DNA of 59,751 nt from JACMQX01 sp044225675 (GTDB lineage: Bacteria > Pseudomonadota > Gammaproteobacteria > Burkholderiales > Burkholderiaceae_C), in contig JBGAIH010000033.1 of NCBI GenBank assembly GCA_044225675.1, positions 1 through 59,751 on the forward strand. Reading direction: 5' to 3'. This document shows, piece by piece, positions 17,038-25,473 of the stretch (within the stretch, counting starts at the first letter, position 1; each line of letters starts with the position of its first letter). Made by a program: the position numbers and the translations under genes. Below the pieces are notes generated by a model. It did not search any database and was not told the DNA's origin. It saw nothing but the letters and a program-made list of their open reading frames with translations.

Positions 17038-18282
17038 ATGTTGACCTGGGACGAAGAAGTCAAGCCCACATTGCCAGTTTCTGCGAGCGGTATGTTCAAC
17101 GACCGCGAGGCGGGTCTTTCACTCCAGACTTCACCTGCAGCCTCCTCCCTGGCATCTCCCACTCCTGCATTGCAAGCCGTTGCGCGCACGCTCGACGATG
17201 GCGCAGTGATGCCTGTCGCCGCCGCAGCGATGGCGGCGCCGCGCCCCGTCGCCGCGCCCGCAGGCCGTCGCGTCAACGCTGCCGACAAGCGCATCATCAA
17301 CGGCCAGACCGACGTCAACCAGCTGGTGCCGTTCAAGTACAAGTGGGCCTGGGAGAAGTACCTCGCCACCTGCGCCAACCACTGGATGCCGCAGGAAGTC
17401 AACATGACGCGCGACATCGCCACCTGGAAGGACCCCAACGGGCTGACCGAGGACGAGCGCCGCATCATCAAGCGCAACCTCGGCTTCTTCGTGACGGCCG
17501 ATTCGCTGGCCGCCAACAACATCGTGCTCGGCACCTACCGCCACATCACGGCGCCCGAATGCCGCCAGTTCCTGCTGCGCCAGGCGTTCGAGGAAGCGAT
17601 CCACACGCACGCCTACCAGTACATCGTCGAGTCGCTCGGCCTGGACGAGAGCGAGATCTTCAACGCCTACAACGAGATCCCCTCGATCCGCGACAAGGAC
17701 CAGTTCCTGATCCCCTTCATCGAGGCGATCATGGACCCGAACTTCAAGACCGGCACGCCCGAGGCCGACCAGACGCTGCTCAAGTCGCTGATCGTGTTCG
17801 CCTGCCTGATGGAAGGCATGTTCTTCTACGTCGGCTTCACGCAGATTCTCGCGCTCGGCCGCCAGAACAAGATGACCGGCGCGGCCGAGCAGTACCAGTA
17901 CATCCTGCGCGACGAGTCGATGCACTGCAACTTCGGCATCGACCTGATCAACCAGCTCAAGCTCGAGAACCCGCATCTGTGGACGGCCGAGTTCAAGGCC
18001 GAGATCAAGGCGCTGTTCATGAAGGCCGTCGAACTCGAGTACCGCTACGCCGAGGACACCATGCCGCGCGGCGTGCTGGGCCTCAATGCCTCGATGTTCA
18101 AGGGCTACCTGCGCTACATCGCCAACCGGCGCGCCACGCAGATCGGACTTGAAGCCCTGTTCCCGAACGAGGAGAATCCGTTCCCGTGGATGAGCGAGAT
18201 GATCGACCTCAAGAAGGAACGCAACTTCTTCGAGACCCGTGTGATCGAGTACCAGTCGGGCGGCGCGCTCTCCTGGGACTGA
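17038..18282 (+). CDS. nrdB: Class Ia ribonucleotide reductase small subunit NrdB
   Basis: NrdB houses the diiron-tyrosyl radical cofactor. In the 414-residue protein the metal ligands are in place: Asp in TADSLAANN, Glu/His and the radical Tyr in EEAIHTHAYQYI, Glu in LMEGMFFYVGF, and Glu/His in RDESMHCNFG. The C-terminal tail that docks into NrdA ends SGGALSWD. The first about 80 residues are an Ala/Pro-rich extension before the conserved VNAADKRIINGQTDVNQLVP. The ATG at 17038 (MLTWDEEVKP) with GGAAA upstream is preferred to one 13 codons earlier. The 121-base gap after nrdA has no terminator, so the genes are likely co-transcribed. Confidence 0.96.
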   Translation: MLTWDEEVKPTLPVSASGMFNDREAGLSLQTSPAASSLASPTPALQAVARTLDDGAVMPVAAAAMAAPRPVAAPAGRRVNAADKRIINGQTDVNQLVPFKYKWAWEKYLATCANHWMPQEVNMTRDIATWKDPNGLTEDERRIIKRNLGFFVTADSLAANNIVLGTYRHITAPECRQFLLRQAFEEAIHTHAYQYIVESLGLDESEIFNAYNEIPSIRDKDQFLIPFIEAIMDPNFKTGTPEADQTLLKSLIVFACLMEGMFFYVGFTQILALGRQNKMTGAAEQYQYILRDESMHCNFGIDLINQLKLENPHLWTAEFKAEIKALFMKAVELEYRYAEDTMPRGVLGLNASMFKGYLRYIANRRATQIGLEALFPNEENPFPWMSEMIDLKKERNFFETRVIEYQSGGALSWD

Positions 18283-18331
18283 CGGCTTTCACGACAACAA
18301 CAACATGAGTTCAAGAATCGCATGCATCGAC

Positions 18332-18352
18332 CACCGTTCCACCGGAACGGTG
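18332..18352. repeat. Perfect inverted repeat after nrdB
   Basis: CACCGTTCC and GGAACGGTG form a perfect 9-base-pair stem with a 3-base loop, 50 bases after the nrdB stop. There is no T run, so it may be a processing or Rho-linked stem, or an operator for the histone-like gene that follows. Confidence 0.5.
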
Positions 18353-18493
18353 AACGACCGCGCCCCAGAGCGTGGCGGTGTCGGGGCGTGCTCCCGTGTT
18401 CATGATGCTGGGCATGTGCTCAACACCATGAATCGCTTCGTGCCGATCCAACAGGCGTGAAGTGCTCTTTGCAACTTGATCAAGGAGAAAATG

Positions 18494-18949
18494 ATGGCAA
18501 CTGCGAAGAAACCGGCCGCCAAGAAGGTCGCTGCTAAGAAACCCGCCGCCAAGAAGGCGCCCGCCAAAAAGGCTCCGGCCAAGAAGGTAGCCGCCAAGAA
18601 GGCCCCGGCGAAGAAGGCTCCGGCCAAGAAGGCCCCCGCCAAGAAGGTAGCGGCGAAGAAGGCCCCCGCGAAGAAGGCGGCAGCCAAGAAGGCCCCTGCG
18701 AAGAAGGCCGCGGCCAAGAAGGCTCCTGCGAAAAAGGCAGCTGCGAAGAAGGCCCCTGCGAAAAAGGCCCCCGCGAAAAAAGCGGCGAAGAAGAAGGCCC
18801 CTGCGAAGAAAGCAGCGAAAAAGCCTGCTGCCAAAGCAGCGAAAGCCCCCGCTGCCCCCAAGGCAGCCCCCGCTCCGGCGGCTCCCGCGGCTCAGACCAC
18901 TCTGAACCCGCAAGCTGCCTGGCCGTTCCCGACGGCCAGCAAGCCCTGA
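18494..18949 (+). CDS. Histone H1-like Lys/Ala/Pro-repeat DNA-binding protein
   Basis: The 151-residue protein is made almost wholly of repeated KKAPAKKA / KKAAAKKA / KKVAAKK units (about residues 4-120), ending in an Ala/Pro-rich tail and AWPFPTASKP. Such C-terminal-H1-like proteins (AlgR3/AlgP and HctB type) bind and compact DNA non-specifically. The DNA repeat (AAGAAGG units) makes the gene prone to length change by slippage. AAGGAG lies six bases before the ATG at 18494; an ATG one codon earlier is less well spaced. A 211-base gap separates it from nrdB, so it probably has its own promoter, and a terminator follows. Confidence 0.9.
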   Translation: MATAKKPAAKKVAAKKPAAKKAPAKKAPAKKVAAKKAPAKKAPAKKAPAKKVAAKKAPAKKAAAKKAPAKKAAAKKAPAKKAAAKKAPAKKAPAKKAAKKKAPAKKAAKKPAAKAAKAPAAPKAAPAPAAPAAQTTLNPQAAWPFPTASKP

Positions 18950-18976
18950 GCGATCCCGAAGCGGCTTGCCGCTTTC

Positions 18977-19012
18977 AAAGCCCGGCGTCCTGCAAAGGCG
19001 TCGGGCTTTTTC
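18977..19012 (+). terminator. Rho-independent terminator after the histone-like gene
   Basis: AAAGCCCGGCG pairs with CGTCGGGCTTTTT (one mismatch) around a short loop, ending in a T run. It also separates this gene from the convergent PfkB-family gene. Confidence 0.82.
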
Positions 19013-19041
19013 TTGGGGGGCGGGCTCCGTCCGCCCGGCCT

Positions 19042-19944
19042 TCAAAGCCCGAGGCTGGCGCGATCGACCGTGTAGTTCTGCGGGCCGCGCTGCGCGATCT
19101 TGGCCGAGCCCATGCGGTTGCCGAGCACCGCACAGCGTTCCAGTGACCAGCCCTGCTCCAGACCATACAGCAGGCCACCGCGCCAGGCATCGCCACAGCC
19201 CGTGGGATCGACCACGGCGTCGGCCGTGACGGGCGGCACCAGCGACTTGATGCCATCGGTCCAGACCTCGCAGCCTTCGGCGCCCAGCGTCACGACGAGC
19301 CCCTTCACGCGACGCGAAATGTCGGCGCTGCTCCAGCCCGTGCGCTCGCTGAGCATCTTGCCTTCATAGTCGTTGACGGTGACCCAGGTGGCCAGCTCGA
19401 TGAAGTGCGCGAGCTCCTTGCCGTCGAACATCGGCAGGCCCTGGCCCGGATCGAACACGAACGGAATGCCCGCCGCCTTGAACTGGGCGGCATGCTGCAG
19501 CATGGCGTCGCGGCCGTCGGGCGCGATGATCCCGAGCCGGATGTCGCTGCGCGCAGCGATCTGCGTGATATGGGCCTGCATCATCGCGCCCGGATGGAAG
19601 GCGGTGATCTGGTTGTTGTCGCGGTCGGTCATGATCATGGCCTGCGCGGTGTAGGTGTCGGACACCTCCCGCACGAATTCCGTGCTGATGCCCAGCGACT
19701 TGAGCCGCTGCAGGTAGTCGGCGCCATCGCTGCCGACCGTGGCCATGGGCAGCGGATTGCCGCCCAGCAGCTTGAGGCTGTAGGCGATGTTGCCGGCACA
19801 GCCGCCGAAGTCGCGGCGCAGGCTCGGCACCAGGAACGACACGTTCAGAATGTGCAACTGCTCGGGCATGATCTGCTCGGCAAATCGCCCCTCGAAAGTC
19901 ATGATGGTGTCGAACGCGAGGGAGCCACAAATCACTGCTGCCAT
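19042..19944 (-). CDS. PfkB-family carbohydrate/nucleoside kinase
   Basis: The 300-residue kinase has the ribokinase/adenosine kinase fold: N-terminal strand MAAVICGSLAFDTIM, the first signature GGCAGNIAYSLKLLGGNP, and the second signature DPTGCGDAWRGGLLYG with the catalytic Asp in GCGDAW and the anion hole before it. The substrate cannot be fixed from sequence; adenosine-kinase-like is the closest type by eye. The start at 19944 is used because an upstream in-frame extension is Arg/Pro rich. It is the last gene of a leftward run accB-accC-prmA-DUF3426-this gene, 61 bases after the DUF3426 gene. Confidence 0.88.
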   Translation of the reverse strand: MAAVICGSLAFDTIMTFEGRFAEQIMPEQLHILNVSFLVPSLRRDFGGCAGNIAYSLKLLGGNPLPMATVGSDGADYLQRLKSLGISTEFVREVSDTYTAQAMIMTDRDNNQITAFHPGAMMQAHITQIAARSDIRLGIIAPDGRDAMLQHAAQFKAAGIPFVFDPGQGLPMFDGKELAHFIELATWVTVNDYEGKMLSERTGWSSADISRRVKGLVVTLGAEGCEVWTDGIKSLVPPVTADAVVDPTGCGDAWRGGLLYGLEQGWSLERCAVLGNRMGSAKIAQRGPQNYTVDRASLGL

Positions 19945-20005
19945 AGATCCTGCCGAAAAAAAGAATGATGAATTGCCGGGCGGGTCCGGCGCGCGCCGCA
20001 CCGCC

Positions 20006-21208
20006 TCACGGATAGAACGCCAGCAGCCGGTAGCCCACGACCCGCGAGCCACCCGAGATGCCCAGCGGCAGGTTGCCGCTCCACTCGCCTCCCGGTGCCA
20101 GCACCGCCGAGGGGGCGCCGAGGTCGGCGGGCAGCAGCACGCGGCGCACCACGGCCTGGTCGGACGAATCCGTCAGGGCCAGCTCGAAGGCGGGCATGGC
20201 CAGTGGCAGGTTGGCGTTGGTGTTCTTCACGGTGAAGCTCAGGCGGTAGCTGTCGGTGCGCAGCTTGGTGAACGACGACGCGTCGATCACGATCGATTCG
20301 ATCTGGCGCAGCGGCTGCACGGTGCAACCGACTTGCGCGCAGAGCTGCTCAAGCAGCGGACGCGCACGCGGCTCGCGCGCGGCAATGCGGTCGCGCTCCT
20401 GCACCGCCACCTGCAGACCCAGCGCGCCGAGCAGAACCAGCACCACCAGCGACAGCGCCAAGCGCACGAGCGGGCGGCGCCAGAAGGCCTTGCGGCGAGC
20501 TTCGCGCACGAAGGACACGTTCTCCAGTGTGGAGTCGGGGACCTGCGAGGCGGGTTCGTCGTCGAAGAGGAGCGACGAGTCGCGCCCGTTGGCGTCGCGC
20601 GAGAGAACCGGCGGCTGCGAGGCCGGCGACAGTGAATCGGGAATCGGAAGCGAGTACCCGGCCGACTCGTCCTCGGGAAAGTCATAGCGCCTGCGATTGA
20701 CGTCGCTTCCCTCAAGAAATCCGGAATCGGACACGGTGGGCGCACGGGCCGCTGGCGGCGTCACCGGAATTGATGGGGGCGTCACGGGCACGGCTGGCGG
20801 TGCGGCGACCGGGGCAGAGACGGGTGCAGTGACGGGAGCCGCAGCGGGTGCAAAGGCCGGACCGTTGACAGTCGCAATCGCTGCGCTCGCCACAGGGACT
20901 GTTGCGACTGCTGCGGCCGTGGAGCGAGGCTCGTCCAGAACCACCGGCACCGCGCGTTCGGCCAAAAGCTCGGACGCATGCGCAGAGTTCAGAGAGGTTG
21001 GAGCGCCCTGAGGGGCCAGGGCTTGCGCCCCCGTCCCGGCCGGCACGACAGCCGTCAGCGCAGCCGGCGGGTCGGCCTGCATGTTCGCAGATGCGTCGAA
21101 CACCTCGGCGCAGTGGCCACAACGCACCCAGCCGTCGGAAATCCTGAGTTGATCGGGCACGACTTTGAACATCGTCCCGCATGCAGGGCAGCGTGTGATC
21201 AGGCTCAT
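20006..21208 (-). CDS. Zinc-ribbon and DUF3426 membrane protein
   Basis: The 400-residue protein begins with an MJ0042-type zinc ribbon (CPACGTMFKV ... WVRCGHCAEVFDA, two CxxC pairs), followed by a long Ala/Pro/Val-rich low-complexity linker (about 45-165), one membrane helix (VRLALSLVVLVLLGALGLQV, near 250-270) and a C-terminal DUF3426 domain with KNTNANLPLAMPAFELAL. The family is common in betaproteobacteria beside prmA; its function is unknown. The zinc ribbon would be cytoplasmic and DUF3426 periplasmic. It lies 81 bases after prmA. Confidence 0.88.
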   Translation of the reverse strand: MSLITRCPACGTMFKVVPDQLRISDGWVRCGHCAEVFDASANMQADPPAALTAVVPAGTGAQALAPQGAPTSLNSAHASELLAERAVPVVLDEPRSTAAAVATVPVASAAIATVNGPAFAPAAAPVTAPVSAPVAAPPAVPVTPPSIPVTPPAARAPTVSDSGFLEGSDVNRRRYDFPEDESAGYSLPIPDSLSPASQPPVLSRDANGRDSSLLFDDEPASQVPDSTLENVSFVREARRKAFWRRPLVRLALSLVVLVLLGALGLQVAVQERDRIAAREPRARPLLEQLCAQVGCTVQPLRQIESIVIDASSFTKLRTDSYRLSFTVKNTNANLPLAMPAFELALTDSSDQAVVRRVLLPADLGAPSAVLAPGGEWSGNLPLGISGGSRVVGYRLLAFYP

Positions 21209-21289
21209 CGACGCCGATTGTAGGGCCGCCCTGCTGCGGCGATTCTGAATTCCCCAGTGCCTGGCGCAAGACGCCAGCGCCGCTGGCGT

Positions 21290-22171
21290 TCAGAGGCTCG
21301 CGGTCATCAGGATCCAGCCGTCTTCACTGTCGGCCACGTCGAGCCGGCACCATGGCGCGTAGGCGGCCTGCAGCTCCTGGGCCTGCCGCTCCAGAATGCC
21401 GGCCAGCACCAGCGACCCTCCCGGCGCGACCCGCGCGGCCAGCAAGGGAGCGAGCACCTTGAGCGGCGAAGCGAGGATGTTGGCAAGCACCGTCTGGTAG
21501 ACACCCGAGGCCTGCTCGGGAAGGCCGGCCGACAGTTCAACGCCATTGGCCTGCGCGTTGAGACGGGTCGACTCCACGGCGGCTTCGTCGATGTCGACCG
21601 CGTCGATCTGCGCCGCGCCGTGCAGCGCCGCACCGATCGCCAGGATGCCCGAGCCACAGCCGTAGTCGAGCACGCGCTGGCCGCGCGGAGCATGCCCGGC
21701 GATCCAGCGAAGGCACATGCGCGTGGTCGGGTGCGTGCCGGTGCCGAAAGCCAGCCCCGGGTCGAGGCGGATGACCTGACGCGCCTCGGCCGGCGGCTCG
21801 TGCCAGGTCGGCACGATCCAGAAGGTCGGCGTGATCCGCACCGGCGCGAACTGCGACTGCGTGAGCCGGACCCAGTCCTGCTCGGCCACCGGCGCGATGC
21901 CGGCCACATGGCAGCCGCTGAAGAAGTCCTGCGCCTGCAGCAGGGCTGCGGCCTCGCGCGCGGCCGCTTCGTCCGGGAACAGCGCGGCAATGCGCGAACG
22001 CTGCCAGCCGTCCTTCGGAGGCGGCATGCCCGGCTCGCCGAACAAGGCCTGCTCGGCCTCGGTCTGGGCGTCGGCGTCCTCGACCGAGACGCTCAGCGCG
22101 TCGAGCGCGTCGAGCGCCTCGCTCAGCGTCTCGACCCGCTCCTCGGGGCACAGCAGCAGGAGTTCGTGCAT
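21290..22171 (-). CDS. prmA: Ribosomal protein L11 methyltransferase PrmA
   Basis: PrmA trimethylates lysines and the N-terminus of ribosomal protein L11 using S-adenosylmethionine. The 293-residue protein has the N-terminal substrate-recognition domain, a linker, and a Rossmann methyltransferase domain with the SAM motif VLDYGCGSGILAIGAAL, then DAVDIDEAAVEST and VLANILASPLKVLAP, where the NPPY-like position reads NILA as usual for PrmA. Just before the SAM motif comes LAFGTGTHPTTRMCL, the family hallmark. It starts four bases after the accC stop, so it is in the acc operon. Confidence 0.95.
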   Translation of the reverse strand: MHELLLLCPEERVETLSEALDALDALSVSVEDADAQTEAEQALFGEPGMPPPKDGWQRSRIAALFPDEAAAREAAALLQAQDFFSGCHVAGIAPVAEQDWVRLTQSQFAPVRITPTFWIVPTWHEPPAEARQVIRLDPGLAFGTGTHPTTRMCLRWIAGHAPRGQRVLDYGCGSGILAIGAALHGAAQIDAVDIDEAAVESTRLNAQANGVELSAGLPEQASGVYQTVLANILASPLKVLAPLLAARVAPGGSLVLAGILERQAQELQAAYAPWCRLDVADSEDGWILMTASL

Positions 22172-22175
22172 GCGG

Positions 22176-23525
22176 TCAGCGCTTGTGCTGCGACAGCCAC
22201 TCTTCCAGGTAGTGGATGTTGGTGCCGCCGGTCATGAACTTGGCATCGACCATGAGTTCGCGGTGCAGCGGGATGTTGGTGTTGATGCCCTCGACCACCG
22301 TCTCGGCCAGTGCCGTGCGCATGCGCGCCAGCGCCTGCTCGCGCGTGTCGCCGTGCACGATGATCTTGCCGACCATCGAGTCGTAGTTGGGCGGCACGAA
22401 GTAGTTGGTGTAGACGTGCGAATCGACCCGCACGCCCGGCCCGCCCGGCGCGTGCCACATGGTGATGCGGCCCGGCGAGGGAATGAACTTGTAGGGATCT
22501 TCGGCATTGATGCGGCACTCGATCGCGTGGCCGCCGATGACGATGTCGCGCTGGCTGAAGGGCAGCTTCTCGCCGGCCGCCACCATGATCTGGGTCCGCA
22601 CGATGTCCACGCCGGTGATCAGCTCGGTGACCGGATGCTCCACCTGCACGCGGGTGTTCATCTCGATGAAATAGAACTCGCCGTTTTCGTAGAGAAACTC
22701 GAAGGTGCCGGCACCGCGGTAGCCCAGCTTCTTGCAGGCCGCCACGCAGCGCTCGCCGATCTTCTCGATCAGCTTGCGCGGAATGCCTGGCGCTGGCGCC
22801 TCCTCGATCACCTTCTGGTGGCGCCGCTGCATGGAGCAGTCGCGCTCGCCCAGGTACACGGCGTTGCGGTGCTTGTCGGCCAGCACCTGGATCTCGATGT
22901 GGCGCGGGTTCTGGAGGAACTTCTCCATGTACACCGCCGGGTTGCCGAAGGCCGCGCCGGCTTCGGCCTTGGTCATCTGGACCGCATTGACCAGGGCCGC
23001 CTCGGTGTGGACCACGCGCATGCCGCGGCCGCCACCACCGCCAGCGGCCTTGATGATGACCGGATAGCCGACGGCCCGCGCGGTGCGCCGGATGGTGGCC
23101 GGGTCGTCGGGCAGTTCGCCCTCGGAGCCGGGCACGCAGGGCACGCCCGCCTTGATCATGGCCTGCTTGGCCGACACCTTGTCACCCATCGTGCGGATGT
23201 TCTCGGGCGTCGGGCCGATGAACTGGAAGCCGCTCTTTTCCACGCGCTCGGCGAAATCGGCGTTCTCGCTCAGAAAGCCGTAGCCGGGATGGATGGCTTC
23301 GGCGTCGGTGACTTCGGCCGCCGAGATGATGGCCGGCATGTTGAGATAGCTCTGGGGCGAAGGCGCCGGGCCGATGCAGACGGCTTCTTCCGCGAGCTTG
23401 ACGTACTTGGCCTCCCGATCCGCCTCGGAATAGACCATGACGGCCTTGACGCCCATTTCGCGGCAGGCGCGCTGGATGCGCAGCGCGATCTCGCCGCGGT
23501 TGGCTACGAGTATTTTCTTGAACAT
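22176..23525 (-). CDS. accC: Acetyl-CoA carboxylase, biotin carboxylase subunit
   Basis: AccC carboxylates the biotin on AccB using ATP and bicarbonate, the first half-reaction of fatty-acid synthesis. The 449-residue protein starts MFKKILVANRGEIALRIQR, has the ATP-grasp Gly-rich loop AAGGGGGRGMRVVH, the metal/ATP residues EKFLQNPRHIEIQVL and RDCSMQRRHQKVIEEAP, and FIEMNTRVQVEHPVTELITG with the catalytic Arg. Length is normal. It is 16 bases downstream of accB. Confidence 0.97.
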   Translation of the reverse strand: MFKKILVANRGEIALRIQRACREMGVKAVMVYSEADREAKYVKLAEEAVCIGPAPSPQSYLNMPAIISAAEVTDAEAIHPGYGFLSENADFAERVEKSGFQFIGPTPENIRTMGDKVSAKQAMIKAGVPCVPGSEGELPDDPATIRRTARAVGYPVIIKAAGGGGGRGMRVVHTEAALVNAVQMTKAEAGAAFGNPAVYMEKFLQNPRHIEIQVLADKHRNAVYLGERDCSMQRRHQKVIEEAPAPGIPRKLIEKIGERCVAACKKLGYRGAGTFEFLYENGEFYFIEMNTRVQVEHPVTELITGVDIVRTQIMVAAGEKLPFSQRDIVIGGHAIECRINAEDPYKFIPSPGRITMWHAPGGPGVRVDSHVYTNYFVPPNYDSMVGKIIVHGDTREQALARMRTALAETVVEGINTNIPLHRELMVDAKFMTGGTNIHYLEEWLSQHKR

Positions 23526-23541
23526 GGGTGGGGGGCGCCTG

Positions 23542-23997
23542 TCACTCGATCACGAACAGCGGCTGGCCGTATTCGACGGCCTGGCCGTTCTCGCACAGGA
23601 TGCGCGTGATGGTGCCGGACTTGTCGGCCTCGATCTCGTTGAGGATCTTCATGGCCTCGATGATGCAGATGGTGTCGCCTTCCTTGACGGCGGAGCCGAC
23701 TTCCACGAAAGGCTTGGCGCCCGGGCTGGCCGAGCGGTAGAACGTGCCCACCATGGGCGACTTGACCATGTGGCCCGCGGGCGCCTCGGGGGCGGCGGCC
23801 GGGACGGGGGCTGCGGCAGGCGCCGCTGCGGGTGCAGCTGCCGGCGCGGCGACCGCCACGGGCGCAGCCATCTGCTGGACGACGGCGCCGCCGCCCTTGA
23901 CGATGCGGACCTTGCCTTCGGCTTCGGTGATTTCCAGTTCGGAGACGTTCGACTCGGACACGAGGTCGATCAGGGTCTTGAGTTTGCGCAAATCCAT
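23542..23997 (-). CDS. accB: Biotin carboxyl carrier protein of acetyl-CoA carboxylase
   Basis: AccB carries the biotin that shuttles CO2 between carboxylase and transferase. In the 151-residue protein the N-terminal part (MDLRKLKTLIDLVSESNVSE) and a long Ala/Pro linker lead to the biotinyl domain, with the biotin-accepting Lys in EAMKILNEIEADKSG and the thumb-like PMVGTFYRSASPGAKPFVEV. It is the first gene of the accB-accC-prmA run. The 203 bases upstream must hold its promoter; a TTGACG is visible on this strand near 24,095 but no matching -10, so I do not call it. Confidence 0.97.
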   Translation of the reverse strand: MDLRKLKTLIDLVSESNVSELEITEAEGKVRIVKGGGAVVQQMAAPVAVAAPAAAPAAAPAAAPVPAAAPEAPAGHMVKSPMVGTFYRSASPGAKPFVEVGSAVKEGDTICIIEAMKILNEIEADKSGTITRILCENGQAVEYGQPLFVIE

Positions 23998-24200
23998 GGG
24001 GGCTCCAACGACTCGGGATGGGAGAGCGGGAATTTACATCAATTCCACGCAACGGGCGCCATTGTGCACGCAAAAACGCCGAAGTCCATCTATTTCGTCA
24101 ACCCAAGGGGCTTTACAAAAGCATCGGACTGAGGCAGGGCCGCGATGCGGACCCGGGTGCCGGACCTCGACCGGGGTGCGCCGCCTGATGCCGGATGGTA

Positions 24201-24806
24201 TCAGGTCGCAGCGTGCCAGGACTGAAGGTCCTCGGGCGACACCTTTCCCATTTTACGCTGCATCACGCTGCCATCCGCGCCGATCACCACGGTAAATGGC
24301 AATCCGCCTCCCGAGTTCCCGAGCGATTTGCCCAGCTCGGTGCCGCCCAGGCCTGCCAGCCCGATCGGAAAGCTCACCGGCGTGCGCTCCAGGAACTTGC
24401 GCACGGCACTGGGTTGATCGACCGCGAGGCCGACAACTTGCCAGGGCTTGGCCCCACTTTGCCGGAAGAAGCCATCAAGAAGCGGCATTTCTTCCACGCA
24501 GGGCGGGCACCAGGTGGCCCAGAAGTTGATCAGCAGCGGTTTGCCGCGCAAGGACTGCATCGCCAGGGTGCCGCCGCCAGGCGTGTCGAAGCTCAGCTGC
24601 CACAGCGCATCGAGCGCGCCGGGCTGAACCGCATGCGGCTGGAACTTCCACCACGCCAGCCCCGCGCCCGCCAGGCCGGCGGCCGCGCCGGCGCCCCAGA
24701 GCAAGGCCTGCCGCCGGCCGGTGGCGGCGGAAGGGCCCGGTGCGGCGGCGTCGGCCCCGTGGGTCGCGGCAGCCGGGGCCTGGGTTGAGGTGGGTTCGGT
24801 CATCAA
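24201..24806 (-). CDS. TlpA-type thiol-disulfide oxidoreductase
   Basis: The 201-residue protein has a single N-terminal membrane anchor (LLWGAGAAAGLAGAGLAWW, about 35-53) and a periplasmic thioredoxin fold with LLINFWATWCPPCVEEMPLLDGF, the redox pair being CPPC. It resembles TlpA/ResA-like reductases that reduce apocytochromes or other exported proteins; the client is unknown here. Its ATG overlaps the stop of the upstream hypothetical gene as ATGA, so the two are coupled. Confidence 0.9.
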   Translation of the reverse strand: MMTEPTSTQAPAAATHGADAAAPGPSAATGRRQALLWGAGAAAGLAGAGLAWWKFQPHAVQPGALDALWQLSFDTPGGGTLAMQSLRGKPLLINFWATWCPPCVEEMPLLDGFFRQSGAKPWQVVGLAVDQPSAVRKFLERTPVSFPIGLAGLGGTELGKSLGNSGGGLPFTVVIGADGSVMQRKMGKVSPEDLQSWHAAT

Positions 24807-25393
24807 GGCGAATCCTGCAGCAATTGACGCACGGCGGCAAGATCGCCGCGCGGCGGACGGCCCCGAGCGTCCGGCTTGAGGGCGCCGCGCAGGTCGTCAT
24901 GGTCGTAGATGGTGAAATGAATCCCGATGGACTCGCCAAGTTCCCGGCTCGTGCTCGACAGGCTGAGCACGTCGGCGTCCCGTCCATGCAGGCCGGGCGC
25001 CGAATGCGGTTCGTAGTCCACGCCATGGTCGATCAGCGCGATCTCGGCCGACTTGGGGTCGTCGCAGAACAGCTGGATGTGAATGTCCGACAGCCGCGTG
25101 GCCGTGCCGTGCCACACCGCGCCGCCCAGATAGGGCCGGAAACCGGCCATGCGCTCCATCCACACGACGGCCAGCCGGCGCAGCGCGGCCAGCTCGCCGG
25201 GCTGGGTGTCGGCGCAGAACAGCGCGATGTACTCGCGCACGGCGTCCTCCACCTCGTCATTGCCTGGCAGGGCCGTGCGCGCCGGCAGGCCCAGCTGCCT
25301 GATCGCGCGGCGCTTGGCCGGGCCGTACTCCTGGCCTTCTTCAACGACCAGCCGTGCGGCGGTCTGGGCGATTTCTGCCTTGTGCGTGTCCAT
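24803..25393 (-). CDS. Conserved hypothetical protein, cytoplasmic
   Basis: The 196-residue protein has no signal or membrane segment. Its N-terminal half is helical (DTHKAEIAQTAARLVVEEG, KRRAIRQLGLP). The second half has a beta-rich pattern (GFRPYLGGAVWHGTA, DIHIQLFCDDPKSAEIALID) that reminds me of a nucleotidyltransferase-like fold, but the catalytic GS and DxD are not clear, so I make no functional call. I believe related proteins sit beside mpl or TlpA genes in related bacteria and have been given ligase names by context. It is coupled to the TlpA-like gene and divergent from the acyl-CoA synthetase. Confidence 0.75.
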   Translation of the reverse strand: MDTHKAEIAQTAARLVVEEGQEYGPAKRRAIRQLGLPARTALPGNDEVEDAVREYIALFCADTQPGELAALRRLAVVWMERMAGFRPYLGGAVWHGTATRLSDIHIQLFCDDPKSAEIALIDHGVDYEPHSAPGLHGRDADVLSLSSTSRELGESIGIHFTIYDHDDLRGALKPDARGRPPRGDLAAVRQLLQDSP

Positions 25394-25409
25394 CGCGGGA
25401 CATTCTCGC

Positions 25410-25438
25410 TTGTTTATTCGAACGCCCCCCGATAGAGT
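25410..25438 (+). promoter_or_regulatory. Possible promoter of the acyl-CoA synthetase gene
   Basis: TTGTTT (25410-25415), a 17-base spacer and TAGAGT (25433-25438) lie 36 bases before the start codon, in a divergent intergenic region. This is a moderate sigma-70 match found by eye. Confidence 0.35.
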
Positions 25439-25473
25439 GCCTGCAAAACCATACCCTCAGGAGACAAGCGCCC

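Noticed and set aside
18311..19045. A 244-codon Gly/Leu/Arg-repeat frame opposite the histone-like gene
   Set aside because: The repeats are just the reverse strand of the Lys/Ala codon repeats; the plus-strand gene has a ribosome binding site and a terminator.
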